Shown here piece after piece: positions 9,470-17,620 of a stretch of 64,000 bases of DNA; the first letter of the stretch is position 1, and the number at the start of each line of letters is the position of its first letter. The stretch comes from an uncultured Paracoccaceae bacterium (lineage in GTDB: Bacteria; Pseudomonadota; Alphaproteobacteria; Rhodobacterales; Rhodobacteraceae). Made by a program: the position numbers and the translations under genes. The stretch is from positions 829,364-893,363 of the forward strand of contig CANLPZ010000002.1 in the NCBI GenBank assembly GCA_947493145.1, read 5' to 3'. The notes beneath the pieces were generated by a model. That model saw only the letters and a program-made list of their open reading frames with translations, had not been told where the DNA came from and did not search any database.

Positions 9470-10110
9470 TCCCAGTCTACGTTGAATTTTTTCACAAGCC
9501 CTTGGATTTGGTCGTTGTTCAACATGTTCGGTGACATGCCCCGTGTCATAAAGACAAGCTTGGCGGTTTCTTCGAGTTCTTCCAAACCATAGCAAGCTGT
9601 TTCCAGATCCTTACCGCAGACAACCGGACCGTGGTGCGCCAGAACCATGGCACTATGTTTAGCCGCTGTTACACGAACTGCATCGCCCATCGCCGTATCG
9701 CCCGGCATGAAATAGGGCAGCAAGGCAACCTTGCCCAAACGCATAACCCCATAGGCGGTGATCGGTGGGATCATGTTGTCGGGGTCGATATCTGGAAGCA
9801 CCGAAAGCGCAACACAATAGGTCGAATGCAAATGGACCACGGCGCCCGTTTCCCGCGCCGCATAACAGGCGGAATGAAGCGGCATTTCTTTGGTCGGTTT
9901 GTCACCGCCAATATGTGTGCCGTCTGCGTCCAACAAGGAAAGTCGCGCAGGGTCGAGACGCCCAAAACAACTGCCAGTCGGGGTGACCAATAGCCGACCA
10001 TCAGACAGTCGCGCAGAGATATTCCCACTGGACCCGCCGGTTAATCCTCGATCGAACATGGATTTGGAAAAAACGCAGATATCGTCGCGCAGTTTGTTTT
10101 CTTCGGTCAT
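9466..10110 (-). CDS. otnC: Class II aldolase, probable 3-oxo-tetronate 4-phosphate decarboxylase
   Basis: The 214-residue protein is a class II aldolase/adducin fold enzyme with the metal-binding histidines 'VVHLHSTYCVALSV' and 'VLAHHGPVV'. Members next to DUF1537 kinases (OtnC) decarboxylate 3-oxo-tetronate 4-phosphate to dihydroxyacetone phosphate and CO2. The ATG overlaps the stop of the upstream kinase gene (ATGA), so the two form an operon. Other class II aldolases, such as fuculose-phosphate aldolase, are alternatives, but the kinase partner favours OtnC. Two FadR-like regulatory sites nearby suggest control by the adjacent GntR. Confidence 0.75.
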   Translation of the reverse strand: MTEENKLRDDICVFSKSMFDRGLTGGSSGNISARLSDGRLLVTPTGSCFGRLDPARLSLLDADGTHIGGDKPTKEMPLHSACYAARETGAVVHLHSTYCVALSVLPDIDPDNMIPPITAYGVMRLGKVALLPYFMPGDTAMGDAVRVTAAKHSAMVLAHHGPVVCGKDLETACYGLEELEETAKLVFMTRGMSPNMLNNDQIQGLVKKFNVDWD

Positions 10111-11387
10111 TGATCATCATCCAATATGTCGAGGGCAGTGTTGAAAAAACCAGTATCGCCAAAATTTCCGGATTTTAGGGTTAAGGCAATGTCGTGGCCA
10201 TGAGATTGGCAATACGTCCACGGAACACCAGCCGCGATTTCGCGCCCGATTGTCATGCGATCAACGCCCAAGGATTGGGTGACCGCGCCGGATGTTTCGC
10301 CGCCTGCAACAACAAAACGTCTGGCGCCCAATTCCAGCGCGTCTTTTGCAAGGATCGCAAGTGCATCTTCGACCACTTTACCGGCCTTTTCGACACCAAG
10401 AGCCGATTGCGATTTTGCCACATCCTCAGGGTCGGCCGTGGCATAAATGATTTTTCGGGCATCGACGGTTTGCGATGTAAGCCAGTCTCGCGCAGCATCA
10501 GGACCATTTTTGTCCAACTCAATCGGGTCCAACCTGTAGCCAACTGCGCCCGCATCAATAAATTCAGAAACTTGGGCCCGTGTCATGGCAGAACAGCTGC
10601 CGGACAAAACAATTGATCCGATGTCCAGCTTCGGCGGGGTGAGCTTTGGCGCATCCGCCGACAGCGTGCCGTCTGCTAAATATAGGGCGGGCAATGGCAT
10701 CGCGACTGCGGACCCACCTGTCATTAACGGCATATCCCGACAGGCCGCTGCAATTGTCACCATATCCTCTTGGGCAACAGCATCAATAACCACATGCGAC
10801 GTGTCGTTGGATTTAAATGCCGACAATTGGTCACGAACAGCGTTTTCGCCTTTTGCGACAACCAACCGGTTGATCGCACCGATGTGTTTGGTGGTTTGTG
10901 GTGCCAGCAGCCGAACCAAATTGCTATCGCGCATAGGCGTCAAAGGGTGGTCCTTCATCGGGCTTTCAGACAAAGGTTGCGTCCCGACAAATAGGTTGCT
11001 CATAAAAACGGTGCGCCCGTTTTCAGGAAAGGCGGGGCAGTAAATCGTTTGCTCGGTGCCCAAATCCGCCATCAATGCTTCGGCCACGGGGCCGATATTT
11101 CCTGTCTCTGTGCTGTCAAAGGTGGAACAGTATTTCCAAAAAAAACGTTGTGCACCTGTCTTTTGCAACCACGCCAAAGCGGCGCGTGCCTCCGCTATGG
11201 CGTCGTGAACTGGTGCGGTTCGCGATTTCAGGGCAATGACTTCGAACGCGGCCGTATCATTTGGGGTTGGGTCTGCGTTTGGAATCCCAATGCGCAAGGA
11301 GACTTTGACGCCGCTGCGCGCCAGTAACCCTGCAATATCAGTTGCACCTGTGAAATCGTCCGCAATACAGCCTAACACAGTTGTCAT
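10107..11387 (-). CDS. otnK: DUF1537 four-carbon acid sugar kinase
   Basis: The product of about 426 residues starts 'MTTVLGCIADDFTGATDIAGLL', the standard N-terminal ADDxTGAxD motif of the DUF1537 kinase family. The C-terminal part has the nucleotide-binding 'VVAGGETSGAVTQSLGV'. Family members phosphorylate 3-oxo-tetronate, D-threonate or L-threonate at O4. GAGGG lies upstream of the ATG at 11387; the frame extends 30 codons upstream into the operator region and is rejected there. It is cotranscribed with the aldolase and lies divergent from an FAD monooxygenase across a palindromic operator. The exact acid sugar is not determinable here. Confidence 0.8.
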   Translation of the reverse strand: MTTVLGCIADDFTGATDIAGLLARSGVKVSLRIGIPNADPTPNDTAAFEVIALKSRTAPVHDAIAEARAALAWLQKTGAQRFFWKYCSTFDSTETGNIGPVAEALMADLGTEQTIYCPAFPENGRTVFMSNLFVGTQPLSESPMKDHPLTPMRDSNLVRLLAPQTTKHIGAINRLVVAKGENAVRDQLSAFKSNDTSHVVIDAVAQEDMVTIAAACRDMPLMTGGSAVAMPLPALYLADGTLSADAPKLTPPKLDIGSIVLSGSCSAMTRAQVSEFIDAGAVGYRLDPIELDKNGPDAARDWLTSQTVDARKIIYATADPEDVAKSQSALGVEKAGKVVEDALAILAKDALELGARRFVVAGGETSGAVTQSLGVDRMTIGREIAAGVPWTYCQSHGHDIALTLKSGNFGDTGFFNTALDILDDDQ

Positions 11388-11415
11388 AAGTGGCCCTCGT
11401 TGATTTTTGGTATCT

Positions 11416-11433
11416 ATTAATGTATACATTAAT
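11416..11433. promoter_or_regulatory. Palindromic GntR/FadR-type operator, copy 1
   Basis: ATTAATGTATACATTAAT is a perfect 18-bp palindrome lying between the divergent kinase (start 11387) and monooxygenase (start 11524) genes. Its TGTATACA core resembles sites bound by FCD-type GntR regulators. A 14/15 match (AATGTATGCATTAAT) recurs at 14622-14636 in the second divergent promoter of the same cluster. Confidence 0.7.
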
Positions 11434-11523
11434 GCGGCGCAAGATTTTGTTTGCAAATTTACGTTTCGCGCTGTCAAATTTAATTGGCCACGCTACATTA
11501 CGATGAAAGACGTAGCGGGTGTT

Positions 11524-12723
11524 ATGAAAGTTATCGTATCGGGTGCAGGAATTGGAGGCCTCAGCGCAGCAATCGCGTTAAGATTGCGCGGGGTTGATGT
11601 GCATGTCGTTGACCAAGTCAGCCGGATCGATCCAATTGGTGCTGGGCTACAAATTTCCCCTAATGGGTATAAGGTACTAGAGAAGCTGGGTTTAAATGCT
11701 CGGCTTCGTGATGCCGTGTTCGAACCAGAAGCGTTGGAAATGCGTATTGGCGTGACAGGTCGAAACGTTTTTAAGCTGCCCCTTAAAAATTACGCCAGAC
11801 AACGTTGGGGTGCACCGTATTTACATATTCATCGTGGTGATTTGCAGCAGGGTTTGTTGGAACGCTTTCTTGAGTTGGGTGGTAAAATCACTTTAAATCG
11901 CCGGATCACGGGGTATGAACGCACTGGTAAAGCGGTAAGCGCAATCTGGGACCAAGGTCGCGAAGACGCGGATTTGTTGATTGGCGCCGATGGATTGCAT
12001 TCGAACATTCGCGCACAGATGCATGGAAACACGAAACCGCGATTTACGGGGCAAATTGCGTGGCGGTGTTTGGTGCCCGCCAGTTTGTACAAGGGCGAAT
12101 TGCCCCCACCGACCGCTTGCGTTTGGGTGGGCGACAAACGCCATGCGGTCACGACGCGGGTTCATGCCGGACATTGTGTGAATTTTGTTGGTGTTGTCGA
12201 AGTCGGTCGTAGCGACGCAGCGGAAAGTTGGGCTGCAACTGGGGATAAAGCCGACGCGCTTGCTGATTTTGACGGTTTCCAACGTCCGATTATTGAAACG
12301 TTGGAGAAAGCGGTCGTTGTCCATAAATGGGCGCTTTTTGATCGGCCGCCGATGACGGGTTGGTCTGATGGACCGGTTGTTTTGCTGGGCGATGCGGCGC
12401 ATCCGATGCTGCCGTCCATGGCACAAGGCGCGACCATGGCAATCGAGGACGCGTGGGTTTTGGCGCAATGCCAAGCCTATGAAGGGCAGGTTCACAATGG
12501 TTTGTCGAGCTACGAAGAAATAAGAAAGCCGCGTTCAGCGCGGGTTCAAGCCTTGTCTGCAAGCAACGCCCAATTGTTTCACCAAGCGACCCCGATCAAA
12601 GGCCGTTTGTTTTACGGGGCCATGGGGGTTGCGGCGCGGCTTGCGCCGAACCTTTTACAAAGCCGACAAGATTGGGTGTATGGCCACGATGTTTCGCGTG
12701 TGTCCGACCCACATGAAGTTTAA
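11524..12723 (+). CDS. FAD-dependent aromatic monooxygenase (salicylate hydroxylase-like)
   Basis: The protein of about 399 residues is a class A flavoprotein monooxygenase. It has the FAD GxGxxG motif at the start (VIVSGAGIGGLSAAIAL), the 'DG' motif 'LLIGADGLHSNIR' and the 'GD' motif 'VLLGDAAHPMLPSMAQGA'. This arrangement is that of salicylate, 3-hydroxybenzoate and 6-hydroxynicotinate hydroxylases, which use NAD(P)H and O2. I chose the ATG at 11524 by homology to the family N-terminus; an ATG at 11503 is also possible. It is divergent from the acid-sugar kinase and shares its operator. The substrate is unknown. Confidence 0.8.
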   Translation: MKVIVSGAGIGGLSAAIALRLRGVDVHVVDQVSRIDPIGAGLQISPNGYKVLEKLGLNARLRDAVFEPEALEMRIGVTGRNVFKLPLKNYARQRWGAPYLHIHRGDLQQGLLERFLELGGKITLNRRITGYERTGKAVSAIWDQGREDADLLIGADGLHSNIRAQMHGNTKPRFTGQIAWRCLVPASLYKGELPPPTACVWVGDKRHAVTTRVHAGHCVNFVGVVEVGRSDAAESWAATGDKADALADFDGFQRPIIETLEKAVVVHKWALFDRPPMTGWSDGPVVLLGDAAHPMLPSMAQGATMAIEDAWVLAQCQAYEGQVHNGLSSYEEIRKPRSARVQALSASNAQLFHQATPIKGRLFYGAMGVAARLAPNLLQSRQDWVYGHDVSRVSDPHEV

Positions 12724-12766
12724 ACGCCAAGTTCGATTAGAGCGATGTGTCACGCAACGGCCAGAA

Positions 12767-12789
12767 GCCCCTTGATATGCTCAAGGGGC
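12767..12789. terminator. Bidirectional terminator between monooxygenase and GntR genes
   Basis: GCCCCTTGA (12767-12775) pairs perfectly with TCAAGGGGC (12781-12789) around a 5-base loop. It sits in the 80-base gap of a convergent gene pair, with T-rich sequence on the right (GTTTGATAC). Confidence 0.75.
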
Positions 12790-12803
12790 GTTTGATACGG
12801 CGT

Positions 12804-13484
12804 TCACAGATGTTTCATCCCCGGACGTTGCAACAATTCGGTCAACAATCGGCTCGCATTCGTGCGGTGTTTGGCGTGTGTTTTTCGCGCTGTTTCTTGA
12901 TCGCCGTCCAATATAGCGGCGTAAACGGCACGGTGATCTGCGTTGGATTGGTGCGGCAGCGGGCGCATATACAATGTGGTTGCTCGGGCGCGGCGAACTT
13001 GATCGTTGTACATACCCACAATCGCGGCAACCCGCGCGTTGCCACCCAGACGGACAAGTTCCGCATGAAAACGATCGTCGGCCTTCGCCCACGCGATGCG
13101 ATCTTCGGACGACAGCGCATCATCCATATCTGCGATCGCTTGTGCTAGAATGGCGAGGTCAGCTTCGCTCAACCCACGCGCTGCGGCGCGTTCAGCAGCC
13201 AAACTTTCTAGCTCCGTTAAAATCTGATAGATCTCTTCCATGTCTTCCGCGCTCAGCGAAAGAATGCGAAACCCTTTTCTTGGACGGACTTCGACCAGGC
13301 CTTGCGCCTCTAACGTTAACATAGCTTCGCGGATTGGGGTGCGCGACATGCCAAGCCGTTGGGCCAGTTCGACCTCTAAATGGTCAGACCCTGCGGGCAA
13401 GTCGCCGGAAAATATAAGGTCGCGCAATTCGTCGAGGGCGCGCTGCGTATTTGATCGGGGTGTGGAACGTGTTTCGGGGGTCAT
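12804..13484 (-). CDS. GntR-family regulator, FCD (FadR) subfamily
   Basis: The 226-residue protein has an N-terminal winged helix (residues about 12-75; 'LAQRLGMSRTPIREAMLTLEAQGLVE') and a helical FCD ligand domain with acidic and histidine positions ('DDRFHAELVRLGGNARV', 'HRAVYAAILDGDQETA'). FCD domains usually bind a metal and a small carboxylate. It is encoded just after the dehydrogenase gene with an ATGA overlap. It probably controls both divergent promoters of the cluster through the TGTAT(A/G)CA sites. The effector may be a pathway acid, which is inference. Confidence 0.88.
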   Translation of the reverse strand: MTPETRSTPRSNTQRALDELRDLIFSGDLPAGSDHLEVELAQRLGMSRTPIREAMLTLEAQGLVEVRPRKGFRILSLSAEDMEEIYQILTELESLAAERAAARGLSEADLAILAQAIADMDDALSSEDRIAWAKADDRFHAELVRLGGNARVAAIVGMYNDQVRRARATTLYMRPLPHQSNADHRAVYAAILDGDQETARKTHAKHRTNASRLLTELLQRPGMKHL

Positions 13485-14563
13485 AACGCAGCCTTTACAG
13501 CATGAAAGCAGCCAATTGTATCCGTTTTGCCGCCAAGATCGGGGGTTAATCGATTTCGATTGGCAATAACTTGGTCGACCGCAGATTGTAGCCGATGTGC
13601 ATCATCGCATAAGGATGTGATTTTATGCTTATTTCCAAGCCAGTCCATCATCATGGCGCTGGATAAAATCATGGCCATGGGATTGGCGACCCCTTGGCCC
13701 GCAATGTCGGGCGCAGAGCCATGACAGGGTTGAAACACGGCGTTGTCCGTTCCAATGTCGCCGCTTGGTGCAAGCCCCAATCCCCCCATGAGCCCTGCGC
13801 CTAAATCCGATAAAATGTCGCCGAACATATTTTCAGTGACAAGCACGTCAAAGTTTTGCGGGTTTTGAACCATCGAAAGCGCGGTCGCGTCCACATAGGC
13901 ATGGTCTGCCGTGATATCAGGGTATGCGCGCGCAATGTCATCGAAAATTTCGCGAAAAAATGCAAACGCGCGAAAAACATTGGCTTTATCAACACAGGTG
14001 ACACGTCCCGATCCCAAACCAGTTGCCTTGCGTTGCCGCGCCAGATCGAACGAAAAGTGAAACAGTTTTTCCGATGTGGCACGCGTTATGCGCAGGGTTT
14101 CTTCGGCCAAATCTTGTCCGACGTGGCCGCAGCCTTGGGTGTGAAACAATCCTTCGGTGCTTTCGCGCACCAAAACAAAATCAACGCGCTCGTCTGTTGG
14201 TAAGGCGAGGGGCGTCAGCGCGCCTGATGCGATGCGAACCGGCCGAACGCCGGCGAATAGGTTCAATTCCTTGCGCAATTCAATCTGGGGTGAAATTTCG
14301 GTTCCGTCTGGGTACCGGATCTCAGGCAATCCCATGGCGGACAGCAAAATTGCATCGGCGGCACGTGCCTTGTCCAATGATGTTTGTGGCAAGCTTTCAC
14401 CGGCTTTTGCAAAATGCGCAGCACCTGCAGGAAGGATTTCGAATTCAAAATCATAATCTGCCGACCCGCGCGCAAGGATACGCAACAGATCGACGGCTGG
14501 CGCCATCACTTCGGGTCCAATGCCATCGCCGTTGAATACAGCTATTTGAAATGTCGTTGGCAT
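13481..14563 (-). CDS. Isopropylmalate/isocitrate dehydrogenase-family enzyme (tartrate or malate dehydrogenase-like)
   Basis: The protein of about 360 residues is a beta-decarboxylating dehydrogenase. It has 'IAVFNGDGIGPEVM' at the N-terminus, the 'YVDATALSMVQNPQNFDVLVTENMFGDILSDLGA' region carrying the metal-binding aspartates, and 'GSAPDIAGQGVANPMAMILS' near the nucleotide site. The ATG at 14563 is chosen from the family start; the frame extends 23 codons upstream. Its place with a DUF1537 kinase, not with leuCD, argues against leucine synthesis and for a catabolic tartrate, malate or related hydroxyacid dehydrogenase. The usual tetronate-pathway dehydrogenases (LtnD, PdxA2) are absent here. 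Confidence 0.75.
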   Translation of the reverse strand: MPTTFQIAVFNGDGIGPEVMAPAVDLLRILARGSADYDFEFEILPAGAAHFAKAGESLPQTSLDKARAADAILLSAMGLPEIRYPDGTEISPQIELRKELNLFAGVRPVRIASGALTPLALPTDERVDFVLVRESTEGLFHTQGCGHVGQDLAEETLRITRATSEKLFHFSFDLARQRKATGLGSGRVTCVDKANVFRAFAFFREIFDDIARAYPDITADHAYVDATALSMVQNPQNFDVLVTENMFGDILSDLGAGLMGGLGLAPSGDIGTDNAVFQPCHGSAPDIAGQGVANPMAMILSSAMMMDWLGNKHKITSLCDDAHRLQSAVDQVIANRNRLTPDLGGKTDTIGCFHAVKAAL

Positions 14564-14621
14564 CGTTCCTCTAGGTGCCCAGCATTTTGTAATCGGAAGG
14601 CCGATTTCTAATATATTTGAC

Positions 14622-14636
14622 AATGTATGCATTAAT
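14622..14636. promoter_or_regulatory. GntR/FadR-type operator, copy 2
   Basis: AATGTATGCATTAAT matches copy 1 (11416-11433) at 14 of 15 bases. It lies between the divergent dehydrogenase-gntR and ABM-lactonase operons. TTGACA overlaps its left edge (14617-14622), so binding would block a rightward promoter. Confidence 0.65.
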
Positions 14637-14683
14637 TGCGTACGTCAAGTCACACATTAAACTTGACGCGCAGCGAGGTCCAG

Positions 14684-14977
14684 ATGTTCGTGGTAACTGT
14701 TAACTTTATAATAAAACCGGATGACATGCAGCGATTTATGCCGCTGATGCTGGAAAATGCGCGTGTTTCATTGGAGGTCGAACAGGGGTGTCTTCAATTT
14801 GATGTTTGCACGGATCCATCGCGTTCGAACGAAGTGTTCCTGTATGAAGTTTACCAAGATAAAGCGGCCTTCACTGACATTCATCTGAAGGCTCCGCATT
14901 TTGTTGCGTTTGACAGCGCCGTGGCCGACATGGTCGCGTCCAAAGAGGTGCGAACCTTTGAACAGGTGGTGCAATGA
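14684..14977 (+). CDS. Antibiotic biosynthesis monooxygenase (ABM) domain protein
   Basis: The 97-residue protein is a single ABM/YgiN-type ferredoxin-like domain: 'MFVVTVNFIIKPDDMQRFMPLML', then 'EQGCLQFDVCTDPS', then 'FLYEVYQDKAAFTDIHLKAPHF'. Such small dimeric proteins include cofactor-free monooxygenases and enzymes of quinone or acid-sugar metabolism. GAGGTCC lies before the ATG at 14684; the upstream in-frame ATG at 14636 lies in the operator and is rejected. It overlaps the next gene in ATGA and is thus in an operon with the lactonase-like protein. Confidence 0.8.
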   Translation: MFVVTVNFIIKPDDMQRFMPLMLENARVSLEVEQGCLQFDVCTDPSRSNEVFLYEVYQDKAAFTDIHLKAPHFVAFDSAVADMVASKEVRTFEQVVQ

Positions 14978-15768
14978 TCTGGGAGGTTCATTCGCTGAAA
15001 TACGCGGATCGCAATGCACGGACGCGCGCGGATAGCTTTTTGGATGATGACGATCATGCGTCGCAACACGACATGGATTATTTCATCTGGGTTCTGCGAT
15101 GCGGCGATCAGGTGATCCTTGTTGATACCGGCTATGATGAGGCCGAGGCAGCAGCGCGCAACCGCCCCATTCGCATTGATGCCGTGTCAGCATTGGCGCC
15201 CTTGGGCCTGCGTCCCGAAGACATCAGCACCCTAATTTGCACCCATCTGCATTACGATCATGCGGGCGGTTTGCATCTGTTTCCGAATGCCACGATCCAT
15301 TTGCAGGCGGCGGAAATGGCTTTTGCCACGGGGCCCTGCATGTGCGACGCCCATATTCGTGATCCGTTTACCGCAGACCATATCTGTGAAGCCGTGAAGC
15401 GCGTCTATTCTGGGCGTGTTCAATTCCACGACGGAGACGGGCAGGTGGCGGATGGGGTGACCGTGCATTGTGTCGGTGGCCACAGCACAGGGTTGCAAAT
15501 CGTACGCGTGCGCACCGAAAGCGGTTGGATGGTACTGGCGTCGGATGCCTCGCATTACTACGAAAACCTGTTTTCGCGAAAATTCTTTCCCATCGTGGTC
15601 AACAAGGAAGAAATGCTGTCTGGGTTTGACCGCTGCTTAGAATTGGCCAGTGATAAATCCCTGATTGTTCCGGGTCATGATCCGTTGGTCCGCAAGTTGT
15701 TCCCACAAGACGGGCCAGACTATGTGCACCGCTTGGACAAAGGCTTGATCAAAGATTTCCCGTTTTAA
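14974..15768 (+). CDS. Metallo-beta-lactamase fold hydrolase, N-acyl-homoserine lactonase-like
   Basis: The 264-residue protein has the dinuclear zinc motif HxHxDH ('CTHLHYDHAGGLHLF'), a second-shell 'GGHSTG' histidine, 'LASDASHYYENLF' with the bridging Asp, and 'VPGHDP' with the last His. This is the AHL-lactonase (AiiA/AttM) branch of the fold. Because it is cotranscribed with an ABM protein and controlled like the acid-sugar genes, it may open a sugar- or aromatic-derived lactone in this pathway instead of quenching quorum signals. Its stop interlocks with the convergent peroxidase gene (TTAA). Confidence 0.8.
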   Translation: MIWEVHSLKYADRNARTRADSFLDDDDHASQHDMDYFIWVLRCGDQVILVDTGYDEAEAAARNRPIRIDAVSALAPLGLRPEDISTLICTHLHYDHAGGLHLFPNATIHLQAAEMAFATGPCMCDAHIRDPFTADHICEAVKRVYSGRVQFHDGDGQVADGVTVHCVGGHSTGLQIVRVRTESGWMVLASDASHYYENLFSRKFFPIVVNKEEMLSGFDRCLELASDKSLIVPGHDPLVRKLFPQDGPDYVHRLDKGLIKDFPF

Positions 15769-17096
15769 TCCACGGTTAAGCCGCTAGGCACCGCATCGGG
15801 GCGACCCAGTGGGCGTGTCTCTGCTGTCGTCCCAGTCAAGGCATTCAAAAACGCAACGATATCAGCGACTTCACCGTCGGTCATTTTGACCGGTGTGATC
15901 CCAATTGCCGCCTCTTGGCGGGCCATTTCACGGGTATCCTGTTGTACGATAAAATCCACCGCAGCGATCCAATCGGCCTGTGGGAGATTTGCATCCTCGG
16001 GCGTCCAAGCCGCGCGCGCCTGCAAGGGTTGCAGGTGATGGCGCACGATGCCTTCCAACGTCGCATATGCGCCATTGTGACCATAAGGTCCGGTCAGCGC
16101 CACGTTTCGCAACGCAGGGGTGCGGAATTTATACGCGTCTTCCAACCGGTCCGATTTGCCCATCCGGCCCACATCACGGGCGATACTGTCGAAACGTCGC
16201 GTGCGCCCAGGGCCAAAGGCGGGCAGGCCGATCGCATGGAACCCCTGATCCGACAACAGCGGCCCGTTGTGGCAGTCGCTACACTTACCCTTGCCAAAAA
16301 ACAGCGCGCGTCCACGATCCGCATCCTCGGGCAGGGGAGTGCCCGCGAGATAGGCGTCATAAGGACTGTCGAAACTTTGCCATTCAGAGATGATGAAATG
16401 CGACAGCGCGTTGCCGATATGGGTGATGTTGATGTCCAGATCGGTGTCCACATCGTCAAAGGCGGCCACAAACATATCCGCATACTCGGGGATCACCCGC
16501 ACGCGTTTCGCCACAATCGGCCACGCCGCATCGATCCGGTCATGAATGGCCCCCGCGATCTGGTTTTCGCGCGGGTTTCCGGCCATTTCAAACTGCGCGG
16601 TCAGCGGGAACAACGCCTGTGCCGCAACGATGTTGTCTAACCCCTCGGGCAGCCATTCCTCAGCCGGTGAGTTAAAGCCGTTTCCGTAAATATCGTCGAT
16701 CTCCAGCCGCCCATCATGAAACAGCACGTTGATCTCTTTATGCCCGATATTCCACAGGGCTGGGGCATTGCGCGGAATGCGTTTTTTGATCTTGTCGTCA
16801 CCCACGCCACCGGTGCGTTTTGTGCCTAGGCCAGAGCCACCTTCGCCGATGCCAAGTGACAGCCCATCGCCGCCCGCAAGGTCATGGTGATGGCAGGTCC
16901 CGCAGCTGATATTTTGGTTGCCCGACAGCACCTTGTCATAAAACAAAAGCTGACCAATTTTTGCTTTATCTGCGTCGGTTTTAATGAAATCATCTGGGCC
17001 AACGGGCGGTGTTTCCGCCCATGCCACAGACCCCATCAGACAAAGGGCCATACCATGCGCAAGTTTTTGATTTCTATTAGTTATCTCGCGTTTCAT
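15765..17096 (-). CDS. Di-heme cytochrome c peroxidase family protein
   Basis: The 443-residue protein has a signal peptide (MALCLMGSVAWAET, with a basic n-region if read from the first ATG) and two heme-c motifs, 'CGTCH' at about residue 67 and 'CSDCH' at about 277. This is the bacterial CcpA/MauG family layout, so it is periplasmic and either reduces peroxide or oxidises a protein substrate. The length exceeds that of classical CcpA (about 340). Its 5' end overlaps the divergent Sel1 gene by about 42 bases. A shorter start at 17051 lacks a ribosome site. Confidence 0.85.
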   Translation of the reverse strand: MKREITNRNQKLAHGMALCLMGSVAWAETPPVGPDDFIKTDADKAKIGQLLFYDKVLSGNQNISCGTCHHHDLAGGDGLSLGIGEGGSGLGTKRTGGVGDDKIKKRIPRNAPALWNIGHKEINVLFHDGRLEIDDIYGNGFNSPAEEWLPEGLDNIVAAQALFPLTAQFEMAGNPRENQIAGAIHDRIDAAWPIVAKRVRVIPEYADMFVAAFDDVDTDLDINITHIGNALSHFIISEWQSFDSPYDAYLAGTPLPEDADRGRALFFGKGKCSDCHNGPLLSDQGFHAIGLPAFGPGRTRRFDSIARDVGRMGKSDRLEDAYKFRTPALRNVALTGPYGHNGAYATLEGIVRHHLQPLQARAAWTPEDANLPQADWIAAVDFIVQQDTREMARQEAAIGITPVKMTDGEVADIVAFLNALTGTTAETRPLGRPDAVPSGLTVD

Positions 17097-17537
17097 ATCA
17101 GCAGCCCTGCGCTGGCGGACATTGAAAAAGCCCGCGATTTGATGGAGGCTGGCAAGTTCGTCGAGGCCCGCGAAGAGTTCTGGGTCGCCGCCCGTTCAGG
17201 GAATGCCGATGCCGAAGAATTCATTGGTGTTATGTATGCCATGGGACTGGGTGTCGAACAAGACTATGAACGCGCTTTTGAGTGGTATTTACGCTCTGCG
17301 ATGAAGGGTCATCCGGGCGCCCAATCGGGCATCGCGTGGTATTACGAATTGGGCCTAGGCATGCCCGCCCCAGACCTTACCCGCGCCTATATGTGGTACG
17401 TGTTGTCCGCGATCGGAGGCGACCCCGACGCCGCGATTTCACAAGAAGAAGTCGTAAAGAAAATGACCCAAGAGCAAATCGACAAAGCCCACCTGTTGAT
17501 CGATGATTATCGGGTTTGGATGTATCCGTTCCGGTAG
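17055..17537 (+). CDS. Secreted Sel1-repeat protein
   Basis: The product of 160 residues begins with a signal peptide (MRKFLISISYLAFHISSPALA) followed by two to three Sel1-type helical repeats ('AEEFIGVMYAMGLGVEQDYE', 'AQSGIAWYYELGLGMPAPDL', 'AYMWYVLSAIGGDPDA'). Sel1 repeats mediate protein contacts. AAAGGG precedes the ATG at 17055. Its 5' end overlaps, head to head, the peroxidase gene on the other strand. A periplasmic partner role to the peroxidase is possible but unproven. Confidence 0.75.
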   Translation: MRKFLISISYLAFHISSPALADIEKARDLMEAGKFVEAREEFWVAARSGNADAEEFIGVMYAMGLGVEQDYERAFEWYLRSAMKGHPGAQSGIAWYYELGLGMPAPDLTRAYMWYVLSAIGGDPDAAISQEEVVKKMTQEQIDKAHLLIDDYRVWMYPFR

Positions 17538-17620
17538 AAATTGAGACGACACAACATGACAGGCCAAATTTACTAAACTGTCCAAAGCCTTTCAAACTAG
17601 AGGGTAGTTTCCCGAAGCAA

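Noticed and set aside
14636..14683. Upstream start for the ABM protein
   Set aside because: It would place the operator in the coding region; the ATG at 14684 has a ribosome site and the family start.
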